From assembly GCA_019915135.1 (NCBI GenBank), contig JAHLMK010000037.1, positions 1 through 64,000 of the forward strand: DNA of 64,000 nt. The letters run 5' to 3'. The notes beneath the pieces were generated by a model. The model searched no databases. It saw only the letters and a program-made list of their open reading frames with translations, and had not been told where the DNA came from. The position numbers and the translations under genes are program-made. Source of the stretch: Strobilurus pachycystidiatus. Lineage: Eukaryota; Basidiomycota; Agaricomycetes; Agaricales; Physalacriaceae. The stretch's first letter is position 1. The number at the start of each line of letters is the position of its first letter. Positions 54,780-64,000 of this stretch are shown piece by piece.

Positions 54780-56395
54780 TTACCAGAGCAACAATCCTGG
54801 AGGCACTTGTATTTTTGCCGTCACGATCCTCATATCACAGGGGTACCGGATCTGGATCTTGGGATAGTCGGTGTGTGAGGCGTTGGGCGGACCGTATTGA
54901 AACGAAAATTGGAAATCCCCAGTGCGCAAATCGCATGTGGGCAGAATGTCCATCTCCGTCAGAGCGTCGGGGTGGCCTCTGGCAATGAGATAGGATGTTC
55001 CAGCCGGTCCACGAGGGTTAAAACCCGCAAGGGTGCGTGCCCTAGTGACCACTTGTAGGATGGTCTGCACGTTGTCTTCAATGGCTCGAACCACCAGCTG
55101 CCACATGTAGAGGCAGCCCTCCCTTCCTGGTATACTGGTAAGCAATAAATGGTGCGAAAGGGTCAGAGTCGTACCATCCTTGAAACAATACTTCCTGTGT
55201 TCTTCGTCCCAGTGTTCTTTTTGGCATCCGGGGCCACAGTAGCTGGCTGTGTAGCAGCCTGTGCAGGGCTTGAAACACTTTGCGCGACTGTTAAAACACT
55301 GCACGGCATCAGGTCCGCCTCGATTGGCACACTGGAACAGGGACCCACGTGTGGATTGTCACATCGAGCGAACATTTCCTTGAACGCGTGCTCCCTGTCA
55401 TACACAACGGCAAAAAAACGATCCCATAAAGCTGTCAACGGCGAGGTCTTGCCATTGCGGGTGAGAAGAGATGGGTGGGCCCCTGCTCGCCTTGTGCATT
55501 TTCCCAGGCGATTGATAACTTCGGGATAGATACTGAGGGAGAATATGGATTGCAAGACTGCCTCCGCCGTGGAGGGTCGATCATGAGGAGCCCATGAGAT
55601 GGCTTGGAGGACCTCCAAATGACCCTCAGACAGCAAGTCCGAAAGGGTGGCATGATGCGCTGTGGCTATATCAGCGATGGTCAGGAGGCATGCTTTATGA
55701 ATTTTCAGGGCGAGGGGTGACTCGTCTCTCATCGTGCACTGGAGATAGTGCAAGAGAGGAACGCCCAGACGCATAAACCCGGCGGACAATGGTTTGCCTT
55801 GCACGGCAAAGACGTGGATGGCGTAATACACAAAGTCCACCGAGTGCCACAATTCGGGGCAAGTGGTACGCCGGTTGAGGTGGTTGATGGTGTGGTCAGC
55901 GGCGGAGGGGAGTTCGCTCTCCGACGCCCGCAAAACGCTGACTAGGTATTCATGATGTTCGGGATGAATGAATTGGTGGAAGACGTCCGAGGCCAGTTCC
56001 CGCGTGCGTGCGTCGTAGACGTCGGCGGCGCAGAAAACAAGCAGCCACAGGTCCAAAAAACGACGACGAATTTCCGCGTTCTTGCGCGCAACGGCCAGGA
56101 CCGGGGGACAGCGAAGGGCAGAACCGAGGCACTGCAAGAGAGGAACCGCAGCTGCGTCGACGAGGACACAAAAAGCGCTGTTGAGTCCGTGCACCAGGGC
56201 AGCAACGATGGGTCCACCACATCTATCGCACAGGACACCCGCCGCGACCAGGTCGCGCGCCGACGGCAGCGTCTCGACGGCAAGCAGACCGTCTCCATCA
56301 GAGCTCCGTGGGGTCCGAGCCTCCAGCTTGGCAAAGGCCTGCACGAAGGTGTAGATCCGTTCGGTGCGGTGTATGTGACGGCAAGGGTCACTCAT
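54780..56395 (-). CDS. MYND-type zinc-finger protein, paralogue A
   Basis: Start MSDPCRHIHRTERIYTFVQA (56395). The N-terminal helical domain (LVAAGVLCDRCGGPIVAALV, LALKIHKACLLTIADIATAH) ends REHAFKEMFARCDNPH. To continue into the finger, 17 nt (GTGGGTCCCTGTTCCAG, 55348-55332) must be removed; then CANRGGPDAVQCFNSRAKCF, KPCTGCYTASYCGPGC and QKEHWDEEHRKYC. Intron 55174-55127 (GTACGACT to ATACCAG) joins DGREGCLYMWQLVVRAIEDN and GTSYLIARGHPDALTEMDIL. Ends KIQVPPGLLLW. Without the 17-nt excision the frame shifts and the finger is lost after its first Cys. Same order and intron positions as paralogue B; function unknown. Confidence 0.85.
55332..55348 (-). other. apparent 17-nt intron
   Basis: Starts GT, ends CAG, and lies exactly where paralogue B has its 90-nt intron. 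Removing it restores the MYND finger in frame. Confidence 0.55.
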
Positions 56396-56432
56396 AGTGG
56401 TGGCGAGGAAAGAGGTCGTGAGATGGTGTCAG

Positions 56433-56444
56433 TGATTATATAAC
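56433..56444 (-). promoter_or_regulatory. TATA box of MYND paralogue A
   Basis: GTTATATAATCA in the gene's direction, 38 nt upstream of the ATG; the same 12-mer as in paralogue B. Confidence 0.6.
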
Positions 56445-56632
56445 GACCAGGGTTTTTAGTTGTAGGCGTAAATACACAGCTTGGACCTGCCGGAGGCCAC
56501 CGAGATTGCGGATGAGGTCAGCTTATTTCGGAAACACGGCTCAGCAAACACCATCGTCAAAGCTGCCAAGAACGGTCGAGTTCTTCCCCTCTTTGAAAGC
56601 CACCCAAGGGAGGCTTGGGGGGTGTCATTTAC

Positions 56633-57419
56633 TCAAGATAAGTCTAATTCAAGACGCACGGCGGGGAAAATCACGCGCGACCCATAACATATATTTTTCC
56701 AGCCACAAAACATGTAATACAACAATCTGTAGGGCGCGTTAGCTAGGACAGCCCGGGAGGGGGTGAATGTGAGCCACCATAGGTTTCCGCGCTTATGACC
56801 GGAAATAACATGGGTCTTCCTTGACCGAGAGGTCGAGGGCCGAGCGCCCTTGAGCCGGTTCTTGGAGCCTTTTGGCCGGCCCCGAGGACGCTTGGCGGGC
56901 GGTGGTTCACATGAACCCTCCTCGATCGGCATGGGCGATGGAGTGCTGCGGGGGACATGCTGCTCACCCAAATCTAGGGCTTTTAATTGCGCATTCAAGG
57001 TTTGGTCGAGGGGGTGCCTCGCGAGCTTCTCTGTGTATGCCTGGCCGCGAAGGCGTGTGCGGTCGTTGACGATATCTCGGGTGCCCCAAAGCTCAATGTC
57101 AGCGCTCTGATCCGCGAGCCTATTTCGGTGCTGTTGCTGCCGCTCTTCGAACTCCTGGAAGGGAAACGAGGTGGTGCGAGCGTCGCACCAAATGTTGGAT
57201 GCACCATCGACGGGGGAGGTCCAATCCTTCCACGTCACCTGCTTCCGCCTTAGACGACGCCTTTGTGAGAATGTGAGGGCTCACGGAATATTTTATCTGA
57301 TCCTCATGACCGACTTCCTCACTGTCAATGAAGTATTCTCCACCCTCTGGTCCCTCACCAACAGTCAAGGGAGTGGACGGCGGTGGGTAGTCAATAGTGC
57401 AGTCGTCGTCAGAGTCCAT
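56633..57419 (-). CDS. chromodomain-like and AT-hook protein
   Basis: Start MDSDDDCTIDYPPPSTPLTV (57419). Acidic N-terminus to GGEYFIDSEEVGHEDQIKYS; intron 57284-57239 (46 nt, GTGAGCCC to GAAGCAG, phase 0) joins VTWKDWTSPVDGASNIWCDA. EYFIDS followed by IKYSVTWKDW and a later Trp resembles a chromodomain (EYxVE, YxVxWKxW, W); the third aromatic and C-terminal helix (FQEFEERQQQHRN) fit. Further on is an AT-hook (AKRPRGRPKGSKNRLKG). The last 50 residues (WWLTFTPSRAVLANAPY) are odd and may be intron or a separate exon. Combined histone-mark and AT-rich DNA binding is inferred from these motifs; about 230 residues. Confidence 0.5.
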
Positions 57420-57439
57420 GATTGATAACGGCATGTGGG

Positions 57440-57990
57440 AAAAGGACGGACACAAAAGCCGTGCTTGACCGGTGGACGTGCAGTCATCACGTGGTGTCTG
57501 GTGTCTTACTGGCTTGTATGTCCGGTTTCTCGTAACGGTCTGCCGGCTACCTTGGACGATGTCAGTTTAACGAGACCAGGGAGCAGTTTTGTGATGAGAA
57601 GGTACGATTGTGGCTTTGGTTGGGCTGCGTTTTCGAAGTATCACATCTTTTCAAATTTCCGTTTTCTATCTAACCTACTGTCTGCAAAGTGTACCAATGT
57701 CGGCGATATCACACCTGGAGGTATGATAGTGGTCTAGCCCTAGATGGTACTCGTCGACGGTGACTCTCTCAAAGAGCTACGCATTTGCTCGCTGAGAAAA
57801 TAAAGTTGGTAAACGTCCGGTGACGTTTAAGTCGGAACAAGGAGTTGCAGAGCCGTCAGATGGCTGCCCGGATGCTCAATGGGCCCAGCATTCATAAGAG
57901 TACCCTGCACCAATTCCGGGTACTCTCGGGTTTATCGATAGATTGATCGAACAAACACGGCCACGTGCGTCTCGCATTCCAACCACTCCC
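57440..57990. other. gene-free stretch upstream of the helicase gene
   Basis: No convincing gene; the plus frame 57435-57737 shows no domain. Confidence 0.35.
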
Positions 57991-57993
57991 CAA

Positions 57994-60900
57994 CATGAAG
58001 AGGCGTTATGTGGGGACAGTCCAAGAGGTCTTGCTGTCGCCCCATGCCGAATGACCGATAACTGACCAGGTTTAATTCCAGCGACCTTGGCGTCGGCGAA
58101 AAAACAACACATCCGCAACACCGGCAGGACAAGGCGGTGGCGCGGAGGGGACGGAGCGAGACGGTGACCAGTTGGAGGGAGAAAAAGACAACCCAGTGAG
58201 TGTGCGAGTACGCTCGTGCGTACGATCCTGACTCTGTTCAGCCGAGCACGACTCTGCTTGCCAAAGAGCGAACACCAGGTTTGGATATCACATCCTCACG
58301 CCCGGCCGCACCTCCTGCGGCGACATTGGGGGTCCAACCTGATGCCACGGAGGTAAACAGATGACTTGCGTATCAAGCTCTTTACTCACGAACGCTGTCA
58401 GGGCACCATGACACGGGAGGTTGGATTGAGACTCCTCGGCGAGCACGGGCTTACGTTGAGTGAGGACCTTCCGGGTATAATTTGCCCAGAATGTGAAAGG
58501 TGGCTGAAACCGGACAACATCGTCGGACATCTGAGGACCGCGCACATGCTGAGATCCACAGCGATCAGGTCCAAAATAACCGAAGCCGTGACTGCCATTG
58601 GCCTGCAAGCCGAATGGCCCCGCCCAACGAGAGCGATTAGGGAGGTGTCCGGATTGCCAGTGTTTTCCGCTTGGAAGTGCATGCGCTGTCCCGAGATGGA
58701 GCCCTTCATCTGCCTGGAGGAGTCACGGAAGGGGCACAAGACGCACAGAGGCACGGTTCTGCGAGACGAGGACTGGACGGGTTGTACTGCACAGCGACTG
58801 GACCAGGGGAGCGCCAGAAGGTTCTTCGAGGTCTTGCCAGCAACTGCACCGGCTTCGGACAAGGTTCGAGAAATGGCCGCCAAACTAGCGAGCCGCGCGG
58901 ACCGGACTATGTTGCGCGAGACGAAGATTCGGGATGAAAGCACAGTGACGATCAACCCGTGGTTGAAAAGCACTGGGTGGCTGCCGATGACCGAGGCAAA
59001 ACTCCAGATGAAGTATCAAGAGCCATCGGGAAAATACCGGATTTGCCTTACTTGAAGGACGACCTCATTAGTTTGTTACAGGCCTGTCTTGGATACATTC
59101 CGCAGACCCCTGGGGTGGTCCTACGGATGGTAAACACGGAGAATGAACAGCGAACGTGAGTAAACGGCATAATGAGACAACACCTGGCTCACGTTGACTT
59201 CGTGGAAGCGGTGTCAACCACACGCCCCTCAAAGACCATGACTGGAAGGACACAATGCGCAAATATGCGATCCCGATAGAAAAGCTGCTGGCGATGCTTT
59301 TCAACGAAAGGGGCCGCTTCGAGGAGGACGCGATACTTCAAGACACCCTCAGGCGGTACATTTCCACCGCTAAGCTCCGTGGCCCGCGCGCGGAGGAGCG
59401 AGAGGTGCTGGGTGACTTGCTCACTCACATTTGGACGAAGGAGTGGATACCAACGGAGTCAAAGCCATATCAGGATCCAACCCTCATTGCCGTCGCGTAC
59501 ATGAAAATGAAGCGGGATGGGACGTTTGCCGATGCGAAGGATACGACGAATACCCTGGCAGCCATCACGTGGGCAATGCGGGTGATGTTCTTGCGCGAGA
59601 TACACCAGCGAGCCTCCGCGCCTGAATTTCTCAAAGTCGAGTGCGACAAGCTCAAAGGCTGGTGGACGGAAAACATCCACGCAGGAACGTTTACAGAGAT
59701 TCGGGCACTGCAACACTATGCTACGGCGAACGCCCTGAGGACGCCGGCGCCCCCGCAGGTGACATTCTTCCAAGACGGGAACAATCGACTGCTGGATTAC
59801 TGCGGGGATCGGGTTAACCTGGATGATCTAGCCAAAATGTTGGGGAGTGATGGTATTGAAAGATCATTAGTGGACGGCTTTCACACCAATCTCCTGTTCG
59901 GTTTGACCAGCCTAGAGATCATTTTCCAGGACGTCGCGGACGACTTGTCCAACAAGGCCCAGGGCCATTCCTTTCTGGATGACGGTCGCAACGCTTTCCA
60001 TACTCACAAGACGACACTGTTGGAGGCAGTCTTGGCTGATGCAGAGTGGTGCCGCCAATACGTTGTCAAATGGGATGACGAGGAGGGGCCCATCTTCAAC
60101 ACAGGAGCCGCTCGTCGTTGGTTGGGCAGGGTTGCTGAGTGGGAGCTGACGCTGCTGGTGAGAACCATGACCACGTCGGGCGCGCCTGCACGTGGAACGG
60201 AGACCTGCGCGGTGTCCTTCCGGAATACGACGACTCGAGAACGTAACCTGGTATGGGCTGCCAATTTCTTCAACATGATCACGATGTATACCAAAACATC
60301 TGGGCCCTCTGGACACGACCACTACATACCTCATGCCTTGGATGCGCTGAGTTCGACCTTGTTGACCCAACACTTGGCGCTGATTCGACCGTTGATGTAT
60401 GTGTTGGCGCAGGCCTGCTTCAAAGGCCAACCGGAACGATACATGCGTTACGGCGAGTCCGTTTTCGTCAACTGTGGGGATCTCTTTGAGACGAGTGACA
60501 TAACTGCGAAACTGGAAGAGTTGACATACGAACATTTAGGCGTGGCACTGGGAGTCAACGCCATGAGGCATGTGACGACGGCCTTCAGACGACAGCTCTT
60601 GGACAAGAAGTATCAACATCTGGATACCGACCACAAGTTCGATAGTGCGGCAGCAGAGCTGGCCGGACACAGCGTCAATGTCGACAAGAGGGTATACGGA
60701 AGGAACTCGCAGGAGAGTTGGGGCATAGCTCAGAGGGACTTGGCTCTCTTCCGTGCTGTGTCGCGTGAATGGCAGATGTTGCTGAAACTGGTTCCCTGCG
60801 GCTTGATACTGCCTGTGAGGCGGGCGACTTCTGACAACTACGACACGCTGGTCTCTGAAGGAATAATCAAGAACATTGCCCCCGCCATGTCAGACGCTGC

Positions 60901-63201
60901 CCAGCAGGTCGCGAAAATGGTAACAGGTCACATAGAGACGGCATGGCAGCCAATCCTCAACTCTTTGTCCGGTGCGTCGTTGATTGTGATTGTCTTGTAG
61001 ACGAATAACGATCCAGGATGCTAGGATGCGTAGAGAGGTTGAAAGTATCGAATTTGGTCGGTACGTCGGACCTACATGCGACCGAACATCGATGTGCTGA
61101 AAACAAGTACTTAGCCACGGGTTCCCAGTGGGGCCAGCCGTCTTCAAGAAATGAAACTGGTCATGGCGAAAGTTCACTGCCCGAAGGTGAGCAGTTTCCA
61201 ATCAGGACCACGAGGGAAAGGCTGACGAGGCATGAAGTCAGCAGCAAGAACAACTGCGCAGTCGACGAAGACGGCCAGCGGTCAACAATTTCCCCAGTGA
61301 TTGGGTCGACGAGTCACATCGATGGGACAACAGTCACGATGCCACGGGCGCCTGTACCACCACCAACCACCTTGGCGGAAATGGCCAAGTTACTGCGCAC
61401 GGAAAGCATACAGTGGCGAAGCACCGGACAGGAGTGGTTGGTTGGTGCTGTCTTGCATGGGAGGACAGATGTCATCGCGGTGCTGAAAACCGGCGGCGGG
61501 AAGAGTATGGCGGTATTCTTGACCGCGGTCATGACTGGCAGGCCAGCCCTGCTGATTGTGCCGCTGAAGTCCCTTTTTGACGATTGGAGGCGCAAGATGG
61601 ACGAGATGGGCGTCAAGTACCTTTCAATGAAGGACATGGTGTACCGCACGGTCGGTGCGGACACGCGAGTGCTCTTGGCCACAGTGGAAATGACGAAGCT
61701 GGCCACATACCAAAAATCAGTAAAGGCCATAAACGCTGGCCAGGGATTCTGCGCCACTTTTATCGACGAGTGCCACTACGGCGGCCAGGCGAATGAAGGG
61801 TTCCGCGAAGTCTTGGAGGAGCCATTTTGTTTTCGGACCGGTGACAGGCCGATGGTTCTGCTCAGTGCCACCATCCCACCTACAGGCGAGGGTCGCTTGG
61901 CAGAGGATTACGGCTTGGCCTGCGACTACGTTACCGTCCGTGAATGCACCGACCGTCCCGAGCTGGCATATGTCCTAAAGTCACGCTCGCAAGACGAGGA
62001 GATCCTTTATTCCCGCGTGGCGAGCTTCGTGGAGCGGACTGTCCTGACGCTGAACGCAGGGGAGCGGATGCTTGTCTTTGTGCAGACGAAGACAATGGGC
62101 GAACGTTTGGGTGCGCGTCTGAAGGCCGGGTTCTATCATGCGGGGAGCGACTTGGCGGCAAAGGATAGAAAACGACAACTCAGCGAGTGGCGCGAGGGCA
62201 TTTGCAAGGTTTTGATCAGCACGAATGCTTTGAGTGCAGGCAATGACAACCCTTCTATACGCTACTTGGTCCACGCTGGTACTCCGAAGCAACTTCTCGC
62301 TTGCATCCAGGAACTTGGTCGGGCGGGGCGGGACGGGGTGCCTTCCTTCTGTGTCATGTTCCCATGCGCGGAATACAAAAGGATACAGGGTCCGGACCCT
62401 TGTGGAAAGTCGGCCATGCATGACTATTGCTTCGGCTCCCGGAGGTGCTTGCGCCTGAAGATATGCGAGTGGAACGACGGCAGCGGAAAGACATGTCTGG
62501 TACGAGCCGTCTCACCTGGCGATGAAATGGTATTGACCCTCTAATAGGAGCTTCATGGAGCGCAACTGTGTAGTCATTGCCGGCCGGAACTACTAAGCAT
62601 TGGCGAGGAGGGGGAGGACGATGGTATCCAAACTGTGACAGTTCCCAAAGACCAAGGTGCTCCATCCCCCGCATTGAGGGAGGCCATCAGCCGGGGGAAG
62701 AAGCGCATGTGGGAGCGTGGGCGTAGAAGATACCACTGGGTGGGACCCCTTCAAAAGTCCCTTCGCGCCCTCAAGGGCCACTGTGTTATCTGCAGCACGC
62801 CTGCATGCCTGACGCCATACCACGACATCGTAAAGTGCCCAAAGCTGGTCACCACCAGGGCACGAAACGCTTTTCTCGACGGCTTCAGAAGCAGACTGCA
62901 GTACAACAGTCGCTGGCACCGTCGCATCTGCTTCAAATGTCACGTTCCCAATGGGCCGAGTGATGTCCTTCACAAGACATTCGAGAGAAACATGGGTTGC
63001 GTACATGCTGACATGATGGCGGGCATTGGCTTCAGAGTAATGACGGAGCCGGGAAGGATGCAGGAAGCGGGGTTGAACTTTGGCGTGCGGTTGGAGAGTA
63101 CGGATGAATATGTCGCTTGGATCCAAGACCGCCCAGTCGCGAACTACCCGAGTAACCTAGTGGCTGTTTTCATATGGTACATACAACAGTGCTGGAAGTA
63201 G
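57994..63201 (+). CDS. DUF3505-RecQ helicase (telomere-linked helicase type), one frame slip
   Basis: Proposed start MKRRY at 57994 (weak). Exons 58082-58195, 58242-58352, 58402-59155, 59209-60971, 61025-62499, 62548-63201. N-terminal DUF3505-like zinc region: GIICPECERWLKPDNIVGHL RTAH, WKCMRC, then HKTHRG. Middle: NPWLKSTGW and the block VSRAIGKIPDLPYLKDDLIS, which lie in different frames; one base is missing between about 58978 and 58995. Helicase core: Walker A VLKTGGGKSMAVF, LIVPLKSLFDDW, DECH box IDECHYGGQ, motif III MVLLSATIPP, YHAGSD, VLISTNALSAGNDNPSIRYL and CIQELGRAGRDGV. C-terminal cysteines: GSRRCLRLKICEWNDGSGKT, LCSHC, CVICSTPACLTPYHDIVKC and CFKCH. Intron 62500-62547 (48 nt) removes two apparent stops. 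ATP-dependent 3'-5' unwinding is expected of the family. Either a young pseudogene or a sequence error. Confidence 0.8.
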
Positions 63202-64000
63202 CAGCGTGTCATGGAATGTATTTGTGTAGCTCACTTCCGAATCGGCACCACAACCGGGCGTGTCATGTCGGGACACTAATTCTGTCCTTGCTGCGTGTGA
63301 GCCACCTGGCATTGGTGATCTATCGGAATTTGGAGACGATGATGTTTTCTTCTGTAGACAGTATCACTGGCGGCTGGCAGACACCTTCAATCAGACCTGC
63401 ACGGTGCACTTCCAATGCTCCGTGTGCTTTCTGGATAGCCACCTGGTGAGGCATGGCCTCAGAGGCCTCCTCGTTGTCCCTGTCCACATCGAGGGTTGGG
63501 CCCCTGTTTCCGCTGTCAATGTTGGACATGGTGAGTTCTTGGACACATCGACGCAGTTTCGAAGACTCATAAAGAAACGGAGGGGATGTATCTGATCTTA
63601 ACAGGGTGGCAATGAGACAGTTAGAATTGCCATGCCGTTCCTGACGCGGCATGCTGATGTTGGCTGACATCACACGTAATGTTACGGCCCGAGGTCACGC
63701 TGCCATGTAGAAGCCCAATGTGCCTCTGTGGACGCAATTTGTGTCCGGGGGAGTACGCCAAGACGCAGTCCGCACAGCTAAAATAGATTATTCTGGGGCG
63801 CAAGTCATAGCGACTGGTAACCATAAGCCGCACTATAGTCTGACGATCCGGATCACGTGGGAGTTTCTCCTTTCGCTTCGCACCGCCAGGTGTAGGAGTG
63901 ACCACTCACTGGGTGAGCAAATTAGCCCTGTCTACCGGTCTTGTCCATTTCCTGACATTTCCGTCTCCCATCGGAAAAGCCTTTTTGGCTCATCTGTCAT
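63202..64000. other. unresolved end of window
   Basis: Competing frames on both strands (63260-63595 plus, 63320-63673 minus); the minus one has the more protein-like text (RGPTLDVDRDNEEASEAMPH) but no start or domain. Telomeric repeats are not seen. Confidence 0.35.

Noticed and set aside
62542..62547. premature TAA TAG in the helicase
   Set aside because: Explained by an in-phase 48-nt intron that restores a zinc-binding pattern.
63260..63595. extra C-terminal exon of the helicase
   Set aside because: The protein already ends in the segment expected for the family (AWIQDRPV to WYIQQCWK), and no splice joins the two.

Overview
The window reads as nuclear DNA of a basidiomycete fungus, most likely an agaricomycete. 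Genes are broken by many short introns of about 45-60 nt with GT-AG borders. Conserved eukaryotic replication genes (RPA2, the DNA primase small subunit PRI1) sit among families typical of mushroom genomes: tandem F-box proteins, MYND-finger proteins, an RBR E3 ligase with a CCCH finger, a DUF6589-type gene and a DUF3505-RecQ helicase. No bacterial operon, rRNA, CRISPR array or convincing tRNA was seen. Gene limits come from reading splice sites by eye, so exon borders are proposals unless stated otherwise.

Layout. 0-1.3 kb (-): start of a DUF6589-type gene that leaves the window at its left edge. 1.6-4.3 kb (-): uncertain ORFs, a dead copy of one RPA2 exon, then intact RPA2. 5-8 kb: a small gene (-) and what looks like its decaying tandem copy. 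8.5-12.4 kb (-): a long JmjC-type protein with an acidic tail; a 67-bp tandem duplication follows its stop. 13.9-16.5 kb (-): CCCH-RRM-like-RBR E3 ligase. 17.5-19.7 kb (+): unknown protein. 20-26.1 kb: two divergent genes sharing a 162-bp promoter gap; the right one is a very large zinc-finger, transposase-like protein. 26.1-29.7 kb: three small to medium unknown genes. 30.2-37.7 kb: one F-box gene (+) and three tandem F-box paralogues (-) with a shared 33-bp promoter block. 38.8-39.1 kb: tandem 136-bp repeat with hairpins. 39.2-40.6 kb (-): PRI1. About 40.9-46.05 kb (+): a protein of about 1650 residues that combines a TET/JBP-like dioxygenase signature, a chromodomain-like strand and a large unknown C-terminal half. 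46.6-48.3 and 54.8-56.4 kb (-): two MYND paralogues. 50.2-52.7 kb (-): fungal-specific transcription-factor domain protein. 56.6-57.4 kb (-): chromodomain-like/AT-hook protein. 58-63.2 kb (+): DUF3505-RecQ helicase of the telomere-linked type, with one frame slip.

How they fit. The accessory genes lean toward chromatin and DNA handling (JmjC, TET/JBP-like plus chromodomain, chromodomain plus AT-hook, RecQ). They lie beside repeats, tandem duplications and gene relics, the pattern of a fast-evolving, possibly subtelomeric or transposon-rich region that still holds two essential replication genes. The strongest candidate for something undescribed is the 41-46 kb dioxygenase/chromodomain protein. 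The most unusual structural detail is an apparent 17-nt intron in one MYND gene.
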